From the NCBI GenBank assembly GCA_964581815.1, contig CAZORE010000028.1, positions 1 through 64,000 of the forward strand: a DNA stretch of 64,000 nucleotides, written 5' to 3'. The position numbers were made by a program, and so were the translations under genes. The DNA is from Trebonia sp964581815 (GTDB taxonomy: Bacteria > Actinomycetota > Actinomycetes > Streptosporangiales > Streptosporangiaceae). Shown here piece after piece: positions 8,893 to 17,539 of this stretch (its first letter is position 1; each line of letters opens with the position of its first letter). The notes under the pieces were generated by a model. It did no database searches and was not told where the DNA came from. It saw only the letters and a list, made by a program, of their open reading frames with translations.

Positions 8893-9495
8893 CTATCCGC
8901 GCGTCGCGCGCAGCGTCTCGCCGTACCCGGCGCACTCCTGGTAGGAGGGCAGCAGGCCGGCGCGGAGCGCCTCGTCAAGCGTCGGCGCGGCGGCGTCCTT
9001 CTCCGACAGCACCGGCTCGGAGTCGAGCGGCCAGGCGATGCCGATCGCGGGGTCGCGGGGGTCCACGCCGTGCTCGCGTCCCGGAGCGTACGGCGTCGAG
9101 CACAGGTACAGGGCGGTCGCGTCGTCGGTGAGGGCCATGAAGGCATGCCCGAGGCCCTCGGCGAGGAACACCGCCTGGCGTGTGCCCGCGTCCAGCTGAA
9201 CCGCCTCCCACTTGCCGAAGGACGGCGAGCCGGCTCGCAGGTCCACCACCACGTCGAGGATCGCGCCGGCCACGCAGGTGACGTACTTGGCCTGACCGGG
9301 CGGCACGTCGGCGTAGTGAATGCCCCTGATCACCCCGCGCCGGGACACCGAGCAGTTGACCTGCGCGACATCCAGCCGGTATCCGAGGTCGGCGGCGAAC
9401 TCCGCGCCGCGGAACGCCTCGGCGAAACTGCCCCTGTCGTCGCTGTGGACCTGTGGGGTAAAGACCCAGGCGCCTTCGATGCCAAGCGGATTCAC
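8893..9495 (-). CDS. rfbC: dTDP-4-dehydrorhamnose 3,5-epimerase
   Basis: This 200-residue RmlC-type cupin performs the third step of dTDP-L-rhamnose synthesis. Signature segments are DDRGSFAEAF, NCSVSRRGVIRGIHY (with the catalytic His), a DLRAGSPSFGKW motif and EGLGHAFMAL. It stands alone here, 9 kb from rfbBDA, so the pathway genes are split. A small inverted repeat (CCGCGC/GCGCGG) in the short gap from 8849 could end transcription from either side. Confidence 0.9.
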   Translation of the reverse strand: MNPLGIEGAWVFTPQVHSDDRGSFAEAFRGAEFAADLGYRLDVAQVNCSVSRRGVIRGIHYADVPPGQAKYVTCVAGAILDVVVDLRAGSPSFGKWEAVQLDAGTRQAVFLAEGLGHAFMALTDDATALYLCSTPYAPGREHGVDPRDPAIGIAWPLDSEPVLSEKDAAAPTLDEALRAGLLPSYQECAGYGETLRATRG

Positions 9496-9528
9496 GCCAC
9501 GACCTTACCAAGGCCTGCCGTGGAAACC

Positions 9529-9565
9529 CGTCGGCCTGGCTCCCGAAGCGGGAGCCAGGCCGACG
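9529..9565 (-). terminator. Intrinsic terminator-like hairpin after cspA
   Basis: A perfect 17-bp inverted repeat (CGTCGGCCTGGCTCCCG with its complement) surrounds a three-base loop, 16 bases downstream of the cspA stop. Only a short T run (GGGTTTCC) follows on the minus strand. Confidence 0.8.
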
Positions 9566-9581
9566 GTCTGAGCGGGACGTC

Positions 9582-9785
9582 TTAGGAGACGATGATGACC
9601 TTCTCGGCCTGCTGTCCTCGGTCGCTCTGCGTGATCTCGAACTCGACCCGCTGGCCTTCTTCAAGGCTGCGGTATCCGTCCGCCTGGATCGCGGAGAAGT
9701 GAACGAAAACGTCCTTGCCACCGTCGACGGCGATAAAGCCGTAGCCCTTGTCCGGGTTGAACCACTTGACGGTGCCCTGAGCCAT
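9582..9785 (-). CDS. cspA: Cold-shock protein, CspA family
   Basis: This 67-residue single-domain RNA chaperone starts at ATG 9785, with AGGGAG nine bases upstream. The RNP-1 motif KGYGFIAV and the RNP-2 motif VFVHFSAI are intact. The protein ends QAEKVIIVS, as in short actinobacterial Csp proteins. A roughly 200-base leader (9786-9986) separates it from thrC, which is usual for cold-shock genes with a structured 5' leader. A perfect terminator hairpin follows. Confidence 0.92.
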   Translation of the reverse strand: MAQGTVKWFNPDKGYGFIAVDGGKDVFVHFSAIQADGYRSLEEGQRVEFEITQSDRGQQAEKVIIVS

Positions 9786-9986
9786 TCCAAACAACTCCCT
9801 AACTGCTGCTCGGGCTTCGAGCCCCGCCCTTGCAACCGCGGAACTCGTCGATCGCGACCCGGCGAGACGTGCCAACGCACGCTCTCACGCTCGCACTTTT
9901 GCCTTGCCGACAGCGACCAGAAATGACCTTACCGTGTGCGCGGGCATCATGACGCCAGATAAGTAGTTGTCGTCCGGGGCAAGCTC

Positions 9987-11243
9987 CTAGTCCAAGCCCG
10001 CGGCCTGGAAAGCTTCCATTGTGGGCTTGATAGCGGACGGCACGGTAACCGCCGGCGCCACCGCGGACAGGGTCTTGAGCCCGTCGCCGGAGTTGATGAT
10101 GACCGTTTCCGCGTCCGGGTCGAGCTGGCCTGCCGCGATGAGCTTACGCAGCACGCCGACGGTGACCCCGCCCGCGGTCTCGCCGAAGACGCCCTGGGTG
10201 CGGGCGAGCAGCCGCATCGAGTCAACCACCTCGGCGTCGGAGACGTCGGCCACCGCGCCGCCGGTCCTGCGCACCACGTCGAGCACGTAGGGGCCGTCCG
10301 CCGGGTTGCCAATCGCCAGCGACTTCGCGATCGTGTCGGGCTTGACCGGCCGTACCACGTCCCAGCCGTTCGCGTACGCCTCGGACACCGGCGAGCACCC
10401 AGTCGCCTGCGCGCCGAAGACCTTCCACGGCTTCCCGTCGACAAGGCCGAGCTCGGCGAACTCGCTGAACCCCTTGTCGATCTTGACCAGCTGGGCGCCG
10501 GACGCGACCGGGACCACGATCTGGTCGGGCAGCCGCCAGCCGAGCTGCTCGGCGATCTCGAAGCCGAGTGTCTTCGATCCTTCCGCGTAGTACGGGCGCA
10601 CGTTCACGTTGACGAACGCCCAGTCCTCGTGCTCTCCCGCCAGCTCAGAGGCGAGCCGGTTCACGTCGTCGTAGTTGCCGTCGACCGTGACGAACGTGCC
10701 GCCGTACACGGCGGTAGTGAGGATCTTCTGCTCCTCGAGGTTCGAAGGGACCAGGACTACGGACCGGATGCCGGCCCGGGCCGCCGCCGCGGCGACCGCG
10801 TTGGCCAGGTTGCCCGTCGACGGGCAGGCGAGAACCTTGAAGCCCATCTCGGTCGCCGCGGCGAGCGCCACGGCGACGACCCGGTCCTTGAACGAGTGGG
10901 TGGGGTTGCCGCTGTCGTCCTTGATCCACAGCCGCCGCATCCCGAGCTCCGCGGCGAGTCCGTCGGCGCGGATGAGCTTGGTGAAGCCGGGCTCGGTGGT
11001 GGGGCGGGTGGCGATGTCATGGGGGACCGGCAGCAGCGCGGCGTACCGCCAGATGTTCTGTGGCCCTGCCTCGATGTCGGCCCGGGTCAGCCGCGGGAAG
11101 TCGTAGCCGACCTCCAGCGGCCCGAAACACTCGGAACACGCGTAGAACGGGCCGAGCGGAACCGCGTTGCCGCACTCACGGCAGGTCAGCCCGGTGGCGT
11201 TGCCAAGTCGCAGGGCGCGGGGCGCGTCAGTCTGAGCAGTCAT
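9987..11243 (-). CDS. thrC: Threonine synthase (PLP-dependent)
   Basis: This 418-residue enzyme converts O-phosphohomoserine to threonine. An N-terminal zinc-ribbon-like segment (CRECGNAVPLGPFYACSEC) precedes the fold-type II PLP core. The Schiff-base Lys lies in THSFKDRVVAVA, and the phosphate-binding loop is PSTGNLANAVAA. The start at ATG 11243 is chosen because GGAGAGAGAGG precedes it and an RNA switch occupies the DNA upstream. A longer frame to 11285 would run into the switch. The SAM-I riboswitch at 11262-11398 should lower its expression when SAM is abundant. Confidence 0.9.
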   Translation of the reverse strand: MTAQTDAPRALRLGNATGLTCRECGNAVPLGPFYACSECFGPLEVGYDFPRLTRADIEAGPQNIWRYAALLPVPHDIATRPTTEPGFTKLIRADGLAAELGMRRLWIKDDSGNPTHSFKDRVVAVALAAATEMGFKVLACPSTGNLANAVAAAAARAGIRSVVLVPSNLEEQKILTTAVYGGTFVTVDGNYDDVNRLASELAGEHEDWAFVNVNVRPYYAEGSKTLGFEIAEQLGWRLPDQIVVPVASGAQLVKIDKGFSEFAELGLVDGKPWKVFGAQATGCSPVSEAYANGWDVVRPVKPDTIAKSLAIGNPADGPYVLDVVRRTGGAVADVSDAEVVDSMRLLARTQGVFGETAGGVTVGVLRKLIAAGQLDPDAETVIINSGDGLKTLSAVAPAVTVPSAIKPTMEAFQAAGLD

Positions 11244-11261
11244 AGGGCGAGGCCTCTCTCT

Positions 11262-11398
11262 CCCATCTTTCCCAGCGGTCACCATGACCGCAGGCCGGAC
11301 TTGGCACCAGTCACGCGCTTGCCTCGCCTTACTGAGGTGCGTTACCGCGATGGTTGCCGGGGCTTCACAGGGCCGATCCCTCCACCCCTCTGGATGAG
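11262..11398 (-). ncRNA. SAM-I (S-box) riboswitch in the thrC leader
   Basis: On the minus strand the hallmarks occur in order: P1 left arm CUCAUC, then AGAGGGGUGGAGGGAUCGG, GCCCUGUGAAGCCCCGGC directly followed by AACC, the later core GGUGCCAAGUCCGG, and GGGAAAGAUGGGAG closing P1. CUCAUC (11393-11398) pairs with GAUGGG (11262-11267). The kink-turn and core positions match the S-box consensus rather than SAM-IV. P1 runs into the thrC Shine-Dalgarno region (GGGAGAGAGAGG), so control of translation is likely. No clear terminator hairpin was seen. Confidence 0.85.
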
Positions 11399-11404
11399 GT
11401 ATTC

Positions 11405-11479
11405 AGTTATCTCCCGGGGGGGCGACCCCCCGTACCCCCCGGTGCGCGCCCGATCGCAAGCGATCGTATCGGGCGCGCC
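11405..11479 (+). repeat. Two-hairpin palindromic repeat, copy B
   Basis: It shares TTATCTCCCGGGGGG with copy A, then has a duplicated C-run (GACCCCCCGTACCCCCCGG), then GCGCGCCCGATCGCAAGCGA and TATCGGGCGCGCC. It sits between the divergent thrC riboswitch and otsA, so it may touch both promoters. The rest of this 340-base gap (11480-11582) shows no other gene. Confidence 0.85.
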
Positions 11480-11582
11480 AATCGCGTGCCCGTGCCACGG
11501 AGGTGGGTTCCTTAACACTGTAACCGATCAGCCGCCGCCCCCGGCATCGGGGCAGGACGCCATTCATTTATCGTTGTGCCAT

Positions 11583-13037
11583 ATGACAAACGACCCGAGT
11601 CGGCTACTCATTGTCGCCTCAAACCGGGGGCCCGTCTCGTACAGTCACGCCGCGGACGGGTCGCTGACCGCCCGGCGCGGCGGTGGCGGGATGGTGTCGG
11701 GACTCATGTCCGGGCTCGGCGCGGTAGCGGCCGACGGCGGGGCGCTCTGGCTGTGCGCGGCGCTCAGCGAGGCGGACCGGGCGGTCGCGCGGCTCGCGGC
11801 GCGACCGCCCGGCCCGCCGGGCGAGGTCCCGGTCCGGATGCTGGACATCCCCGCCGGCCTGCTCGCCGCGGCGTACAACGGCATCGCGAACTCGGTCCTG
11901 TGGTTCCTGCACCACCTGCTCTTCGACACGCCGAACCAGCCGCACTTCGACGCGGCGTTCCGCGCCGACTGGGCCGCCTACGTCGCTTACAACGAGGCGT
12001 TCGCGGCCGCGCTCGCGCAGGAGTGCGCGCCGGGGACCCGCGTGCTGATCCAGGACTACCACCTCTCGCTCGCGCCGCGGCTGCTACGGGACCGCTACCC
12101 GGCCGCGCGGATAGCCCACTTCGAGCACACCCCGTGGGCGCCGCCCGGCTACTACCAGCTGCTGCCCGACGACGTTGCCGCCGCGATACTCGACGGCGTA
12201 CTCGGCGCCGACCACGCGGGATTCCTCGCCGCGCGCTGGGCCGACGCCTTCCTCGACTGCTGCGACGAGGTGCTCGGCGCCCGGGTCAGCCGCAGCGGCG
12301 CGGGCACGGGCCAGGTCGCCTACCGCGGCCGGGTGACGCAGGTGGGAGTGCACCCGCTCGGGGTTGACGCGGAGGAACTGCGCGGCCGGGCCCGCGCGGC
12401 TGACGTCACGGAGCACGCGCGGCGGCTCGCGGAGCTGGCCGGCGGCAGGCAGCTGATCGTCCGGGTGGACCGCACCGAGCCGTCTAAGAACATCGTGCGC
12501 GGGCTGGCCGCCTACCGCGAGCTGCTGGCCACGCGGCCGGAGTGGCGCGGCCGTGTGACGCATCTCGCTTTCGCCTATCCATCGCGCTCCGACCTCCCCG
12601 AATACCAGGCCTACACGGCGCGCGTGGAGCGGCTCGCCGCGGAGATCAACGCCGAGTTCGGGACGCCCGGCTGGGAACCGCTTATCCTTGAGGTAAGGGA
12701 CGACTACCCGCGCTCGCTGGCAGCGTGCGGGCTAGCAGACGTACTTTTGGTCAACCCGGTCAGGGACGGCATGAACCTGGTGGCTGAGGAAGGGCCGATC
12801 CTCAGCGAGCGCGGTTGCGCGCTCGTGCTTTCCAGGGAAGCGGGTGCCGCCGCGCTGGTCGGTGAGGCCGCACTGCTCGTTAACCCGTATGATGTCAGCG
12901 CTACCGCTGGCGCGTTGCATGCTGGCCTGGTCATGCCGGCCGCCGAGCGGCAAAGGCGTAGTGCGACTATCGCAGGCGCTGCCGCCGCGCGGGCGCCGGG
13001 TCGCTGGCTGGCAGAGCAGGTAGAGGCCCTAGGTTAA
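11583..13037 (+). CDS. otsA: Trehalose-6-phosphate synthase
   Basis: This 484-residue GT20 enzyme joins glucose from a nucleotide sugar to glucose-6-phosphate. The start at ATG 11583 gives MTNDPSRLLIVASNRGPVS, the expected N-terminus. Core motifs are the glycine-rich GGGGMVSGL, IQDYHLSLAPRLL, the VDRTEPSKNIVRG segment with the basic phosphate-binding residues, and the acceptor-side motif PVRDGMNLVAEE. No Shine-Dalgarno sequence is evident, so the mRNA may be leaderless or weakly translated. Its partner otsB lies upstream at 3 kb. Confidence 0.9.
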   Translation: MTNDPSRLLIVASNRGPVSYSHAADGSLTARRGGGGMVSGLMSGLGAVAADGGALWLCAALSEADRAVARLAARPPGPPGEVPVRMLDIPAGLLAAAYNGIANSVLWFLHHLLFDTPNQPHFDAAFRADWAAYVAYNEAFAAALAQECAPGTRVLIQDYHLSLAPRLLRDRYPAARIAHFEHTPWAPPGYYQLLPDDVAAAILDGVLGADHAGFLAARWADAFLDCCDEVLGARVSRSGAGTGQVAYRGRVTQVGVHPLGVDAEELRGRARAADVTEHARRLAELAGGRQLIVRVDRTEPSKNIVRGLAAYRELLATRPEWRGRVTHLAFAYPSRSDLPEYQAYTARVERLAAEINAEFGTPGWEPLILEVRDDYPRSLAACGLADVLLVNPVRDGMNLVAEEGPILSERGCALVLSREAGAAALVGEAALLVNPYDVSATAGALHAGLVMPAAERQRRSATIAGAAAARAPGRWLAEQVEALG

Positions 13038-13165
13038 CTATACGTCACGATAAAGTTACACACCGTGTCCGGTCGTCCGGATAGGGGTAGAACGGTCTCG
13101 TGGTGGTAGTTGCCAGGAAGTATCGGACCTGCCAGGAACAGGCACGTGAGGGTCCGGCACCTTCT

Positions 13166-13171
13166 TATAAT
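13166..13171 (+). promoter_or_regulatory. Candidate -10 box (TATAAT)
   Basis: A perfect TATAAT lies in the 206-base gap before the membrane protein at 13244. The region 17-18 bases upstream has no good TTGACA, so it may be an extended or activator-dependent promoter. Nothing else was recognised in 13038-13243. Confidence 0.35.
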
Positions 13172-13243
13172 TCAGACGCCTACTGAGTACGCCGGCGTAC
13201 CGCACGAGACTGGGATCAGCCCAGAGCAGATGGGTTCATTCTT

Positions 13244-15424
13244 TTGACCGTAGACAGCAAGCTTGACGCCGTCCGGCAGCACGTCGGCCCAGTGAAAGGC
13301 GATACCAGCGACAAGGCGGGACTTCTCCTCGGCCGGCTGACCGTCCTCCCCGCTCTGGTACTGCTGCCGTTCCTGCTGACCAGCTTCCCGTTGCTGCTTG
13401 TCGGCTACTTTAAGCCCATCCCCGTGATCGTGCTCTGGCTAGCGCTCACCGCGCTCATGGTGCCGTACGTGTGGCGGCGCGTGCCCTCGGTGACCGGTGC
13501 ACCCGACTGGGGCACCGCAGGCGCGGGGCGGGCGAAGCCCACGCCGCGGTGGGTGCTGTGGTCGCTGGCGGCGATCGCGGTCGCGTTCGGCGTCTTCCAG
13601 GGGATCTACCACTCCGAGTTCGTGATCGTGCAGCTCGACGCGGCGTCGTACATGGAGTTCGCGACCTGGATCTCCAAGCACGGGTCGCTGCCGATCCCGC
13701 AGGACACCGCGGCATTCGGGCACGCGTCCGGCATCACCTTCTGGAGCGCCGCGTTCTACAACGTCGGCAGCTCCGTCGTGCCCCAGTTCATGGCCGGCCT
13801 GCCCATGGTGCTTGCGCTGGGCTTCTGGGCCGGCGGGGCGCAGCTCGCGCTGCTGTGGGGGCCGCTGCTCGGCGCGCTCGGCGTGTTCACGTTCGGCGGC
13901 CTGGTGGCCCGGCTGGTCGGGCCCCGCTGGGCGCCGTTCGCCGCGCTTGCCATGGCGATCGGCATCCCCGAGGCCTACGCGAGCCGCAACACCTACAGCG
14001 AGACGCTCGCGCAGGTCCTGCTCCTCGGGGCGCTGTCGCTGTGGATCGACTCGCAGCGGGCCGACCGGGGCGAAGAGGACGCCGGACGGTGGCGGGCCAA
14101 TTGGCGGAGCCACGCGCGGTCCGCCTCGCACGTGCTCGCGGCGGTCACGGGGCTGGTGTTCGGCATCACCTTGCTCGTGCGCATCGACGGGCCGGCCGAC
14201 ATCCTGTTCGTGGTCCCGTACTGCGGCCTGCTGGTTCTGCGGCGGCAGCGGCAAGTCATCCCGCTGGTCGTCGGCATGCTCCTCGGCCTGCTGTACGGCA
14301 CGGTTGACTCGCTGTTCCTGACCCTTCCGTACCTCAAGACGAACCTGAAGTCGGTCGTCTTGATGGCCGTCGCGTTCGCCATGTTCACGGTGGCCACCGT
14401 GCTCGTTGTCAGGTGGCTGCGCAAGCGCGGTTCCCAGCTGCGCACGCCGCCTGGGCCCGGGCTTGTCAGGGCCGTGACCGTGCTGCCGTTCATCGTGGTC
14501 GCCGCCTTCCTCATCCGGCCCTACGTGGAGCGGAACTGGCACGCGCTGCAGTACGCGCCGCTCAGCCTGCACTGGATTTACTGGTACACCGGCTTCGCCA
14601 CCATCACGTTCGCCGTGATCGCCAGCGCCATGCTCGGCAGGCGGTGCCTCAAGGGCGAGGCGCCCGTCTGGGTGCTGCCGCTGCTGACGTTCGCCTGGGC
14701 GATTACCTGGTTCCTGCTCCGGCCCGCGATCACCCCGCACCAGCCCTACGCGAGCCGCCGGCTGGTTCCCACCGTGCTGCCCGGGCTTGTCCTGCTCGCG
14801 GTGTGGCTGTCCGCCTGGCTCGCCAGGCGGTCCCGGGTGGTGCACATGGTGAACGTGCCCCGCTACCTGGAGCGGTTCCCGCGCGTCTTCGTGGTTGCCT
14901 GCTGCGCCGGCGCGATCTTCCTGCCGCCGTTCATCGGCAACTTCGGCCTCGGGCTCAAGTCCGGCGGGCCGATCGGCGTCATGCCCTACTCGGACGGCCT
15001 CGCGTTCCAGCGCGCTTACGTCGGCGAGGTCGGCGCGGTCGAGCAGATCTGCCGGGCCCTCCCGGCCAACGCGTCGGTCCTCATCGCGGATTACACGCTG
15101 AACCAGCAGTTCGCGCAGGACATCAGGGGCACGTGCGACGTGCCGACGGCCGGGGTCGAATGGGTGGATCCCGCCGCGAACAGTGCCCCGGGCAATGCCA
15201 TCGCCACGGCCACCGTGCTCGCCGACGTCCGGGCCGTCGAGCGGGCCGGGCGGCGCCCGATCGTTCTCGCGCCCCACGCCGCGTGGCTGTCCAGGCTGGG
15301 CAAGGGCACGGTGCAGCACGTAGTGAACCTGAATACCAGCATCGACGAGCACGTAATCTTTGGTACGCCGAGGAACACGTTGCCTGAGCAGTTCACGGTC
15401 TATAGTTGGGAGCCGGCCAAGTGA
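13244..15424 (+). CDS. Large GT-C-like integral membrane protein
   Basis: This 726-residue protein begins at TTG 13244. It has about fourteen hydrophobic spans and a C-terminal extracytoplasmic part. The first large loop contains VIVQLDAASYMEFATWI, in which an Asp sits at the place expected for a GT-C catalytic residue. The family is not recognised further. Its stop TGA overlaps the GTG start of the next gene, a GT2 glycosyltransferase. The likely picture is a GT2 that makes a polyprenyl-phosphate sugar and this protein using it on the outer face. Confidence 0.65.
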   Translation: MTVDSKLDAVRQHVGPVKGDTSDKAGLLLGRLTVLPALVLLPFLLTSFPLLLVGYFKPIPVIVLWLALTALMVPYVWRRVPSVTGAPDWGTAGAGRAKPTPRWVLWSLAAIAVAFGVFQGIYHSEFVIVQLDAASYMEFATWISKHGSLPIPQDTAAFGHASGITFWSAAFYNVGSSVVPQFMAGLPMVLALGFWAGGAQLALLWGPLLGALGVFTFGGLVARLVGPRWAPFAALAMAIGIPEAYASRNTYSETLAQVLLLGALSLWIDSQRADRGEEDAGRWRANWRSHARSASHVLAAVTGLVFGITLLVRIDGPADILFVVPYCGLLVLRRQRQVIPLVVGMLLGLLYGTVDSLFLTLPYLKTNLKSVVLMAVAFAMFTVATVLVVRWLRKRGSQLRTPPGPGLVRAVTVLPFIVVAAFLIRPYVERNWHALQYAPLSLHWIYWYTGFATITFAVIASAMLGRRCLKGEAPVWVLPLLTFAWAITWFLLRPAITPHQPYASRRLVPTVLPGLVLLAVWLSAWLARRSRVVHMVNVPRYLERFPRVFVVACCAGAIFLPPFIGNFGLGLKSGGPIGVMPYSDGLAFQRAYVGEVGAVEQICRALPANASVLIADYTLNQQFAQDIRGTCDVPTAGVEWVDPAANSAPGNAIATATVLADVRAVERAGRRPIVLAPHAAWLSRLGKGTVQHVVNLNTSIDEHVIFGTPRNTLPEQFTVYSWEPAK

Positions 15425-16347
15425 TCGCCGAGTATGAAAGCACCGTGCGGGAAGAACGTTCCGCGCCTTACGTCACCATCGTCCTGCCTTGCTACAACGA
15501 GGAAGGGCACGTGATCGCCGAGATTGAGCGCATCACGGCGGCGATGGACGCGAGCGGCTACTCGTACGAGCTGATGTGCGTCGACGACGCGTCCACCGAC
15601 ACCACGCTGGCCAAGCTCTACGAGGCCGCGCCCCGCTTCCCCCAGATGGAGGTCGTGCACTTCCACCGCAACAGCGGATCGGGCACGGTGCGCCGTATCG
15701 GCACCCAGCGGGCCAGGGGCGAGATCGTCGTCTGGACCGACGCCGACATGTCCTACCCGAACGAGCGGATTCCCGAGCTCGTCCAGATTCTTGAGAAGGA
15801 CATCACGATCGACCAGGTCGTGGGCGCGCGGACGAGCGAGCAGGGCACGTACAAGTTTCTCCGGGTGCCCGCCAAGTGGTTCATCAGGAAGTTCGCCGAG
15901 CGGCTCACCGGGGCCAAGATCCCCGACCTGAACTCGGGCCTGCGGGCCTTCAGGCGCGAGGTGTCGCTGCCCTACCTGCGGTTGCTGCCGGCCGGGTTCT
16001 CCTGCGTCACCACGATCACCGTCTCGTTCCTCGCGAATCACCACGAGCTTTACTTCCTGCCGATCGATTACTCCAAGCGGGCGGGCAAGTCGAAGTTCAA
16101 GTTCGTCAAGGACGCCTACCGGTACATCCTTCAGGTGCTCCGGATGACGATGTACTTCAACCCGCTCAAGGTGCTCATGCCGCTCGCGCTGACCCTGCTC
16201 GGCATCGGTTTCCTCAAGGCCATTTACGACGTGGTCGACCACCCAGTGAAGATCGCCACCGACACGGTGCTCATCTTCGTCACCGGCCTGCTCATCGCGT
16301 CCCTGGCGCTGCTCGCCGACCTGATAGTCAGATCAAGGGATAGCTAG
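15421..16347 (+). CDS. GT2 glycosyltransferase, polyprenyl-phosphate sugar synthase type
   Basis: This 308-residue protein starts at GTG 15421, overlapping the upstream stop as GTGA, with GGGAG nine bases before it, so translation is probably coupled. The GT2 motifs VLPCYNEEGHV, CVDDASTD and WTDADMSYPNERIPEL (the DXD-like TDADM) are intact. Two membrane spans follow residue 235. The architecture matches DPM1/GtrB-like enzymes that load a sugar on undecaprenyl or decaprenyl phosphate. Its last bases overlap the convergent GT4 gene. Confidence 0.85.
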   Translation: MIAEYESTVREERSAPYVTIVLPCYNEEGHVIAEIERITAAMDASGYSYELMCVDDASTDTTLAKLYEAAPRFPQMEVVHFHRNSGSGTVRRIGTQRARGEIVVWTDADMSYPNERIPELVQILEKDITIDQVVGARTSEQGTYKFLRVPAKWFIRKFAERLTGAKIPDLNSGLRAFRREVSLPYLRLLPAGFSCVTTITVSFLANHHELYFLPIDYSKRAGKSKFKFVKDAYRYILQVLRMTMYFNPLKVLMPLALTLLGIGFLKAIYDVVDHPVKIATDTVLIFVTGLLIASLALLADLIVRSRDS

Positions 16348-17507
16348 GGCCTGGCGTGCTGCGGGAGAAGCCGGTCCGTCAGCGGCGCGACAACCTGCTC
16401 AGGCGTGAATCGCTGGGCGGCGAGCTGACGCGCCGCGTGGCGCAGCTTGAGCAGGTGGTCGCGGTCGGCGGCCAGCTGGAGCAGCGCGTCAGCGAGTGCC
16501 GCCGGGTCACCGGGCGGCACCAGCACGGCCCCGGACTCCAGAGGCACCGTGCCGAGCACCCGGCGCTGCGGCGCGGTGTCGGACGTGATGATCGCGCACC
16601 CGGCGGCGGCCCCCTGGAACACCTTGTTGGGTACCACCCGCAACGCCTTGTCGCTAGTACCGAAGATGCCGAGGCACACGTCGTGCGCGGCGACGAGCGC
16701 GGGCAGTTCCCTGGCTGGCACCCAGTCGAGCCAGCGCACCGACGCGTTGGCCGCGGCGGCCAGCTTGGTCGCCGCCTCGTCCTGGCCGCGGCCGATCATG
16801 GTCACCTCGACCGGCGCGCCGGCGATGCGGCCGAGTGCCTCGCCGATGACGGGGGTGCCCTGCAGCGGCGTGTACAGCCCGTAAAAGACGACCTTGAGCG
16901 GTCCGCTCTCGTCGTCCGCGGACGGCACAGTGCTGGTCGACACAGCGTCGGCCGGCCGTTCGGTGGCGGCGGCGTGCCACTCCTGCGACGCGCCGACGTA
17001 CACGACGACGGCCTTGTGCCGGTACTTCTCCGGGACCGTCTCCAGGTGCTCTTCCGTATCCACCACGACAATGTCCGCGGCCCCCAGCGCGGCCGCGTCG
17101 ATCAGCGTCAGCAGCCGCTGCTTCAGGCCGCCACCAGAGATCCGGCGGTCTCTGGCGGTGCCCGCCGCGCTTATCAGGTGGTCGAGCACCAGCGGCACCG
17201 TGCCCCGGCGGTAAAGCAGCCGCGCCAGGTGCACGTCGAAGTGCCCGAGGTAACCCACGACAACGGCGTCGGGCCGGCCGAGGCGGCGAGCCCGCGCCGC
17301 CAGCCCGAACCAGCGGCTGGCCAGCCGGGCAACGAGCGTGCCGGCCTTCCACGGCTTCGCAAGCATGTCAACCCGGTCCGCGGTGGACAGCCCGAGCGGT
17401 ATGTTGCACTCGACGACGTCGACTCCCCTGGCGGCCAGGCCCTCGGCTATGGTCGCGATGCGCGGATGCATCGCGGTGTCGTAAGTACCGAAGATGATGG
17501 TGCGCAT
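16344..17507 (-). CDS. GT4 family glycosyltransferase
   Basis: This 387-residue cytoplasmic GT-B protein starts at ATG 17507 (MRTIIFGTYDTAMHPRI). The second domain begins near PLKVVFYGLYTPLQGTPVIG and contains the nucleotide-sugar site around VPNKVFQGAAAGCAIITSD and AVLVPPGDPAAL, where GT4 enzymes normally carry an E-x7-E motif. The first Glu of that motif looks replaced (KVFQGAAAG), which is common in distant members. Its 3' end overlaps the GT2 stop by four bases, and its start is divergent from the flippase-like gene at 17540. Confidence 0.78.
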   Translation of the reverse strand: MRTIIFGTYDTAMHPRIATIAEGLAARGVDVVECNIPLGLSTADRVDMLAKPWKAGTLVARLASRWFGLAARARRLGRPDAVVVGYLGHFDVHLARLLYRRGTVPLVLDHLISAAGTARDRRISGGGLKQRLLTLIDAAALGAADIVVVDTEEHLETVPEKYRHKAVVVYVGASQEWHAAATERPADAVSTSTVPSADDESGPLKVVFYGLYTPLQGTPVIGEALGRIAGAPVEVTMIGRGQDEAATKLAAAANASVRWLDWVPARELPALVAAHDVCLGIFGTSDKALRVVPNKVFQGAAAGCAIITSDTAPQRRVLGTVPLESGAVLVPPGDPAALADALLQLAADRDHLLKLRHAARQLAAQRFTPEQVVAPLTDRLLPQHARP

Positions 17508-17539
17508 GATGTCCGTACCCTATCGGCAAGGATGAAGCC

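Noticed and set aside
11262..11398. SAM-IV class or other leader RNA
   Set aside because: The AGGGA before GGCC, the kink-turn and the closing AAAGAUGGGAG are S-box features that SAM-IV lacks.
10629..11582. Plus-strand frame fused to the front of otsA
   Set aside because: It is antisense to thrC and its riboswitch. OtsA begins at ATG 11583 with the expected N-terminus.
13439..15352. 637-codon minus-strand frame opposite the GT-C-like gene
   Set aside because: Rich in Arg, Gly, His and Pro without any motif. The plus strand encodes a clear membrane protein.
16344..17507. Loss of function of the GT4 enzyme from a changed first Glu of E-x7-E
   Set aside because: Distant GT4 members often vary here, and I cannot align it well enough by eye to claim inactivation.
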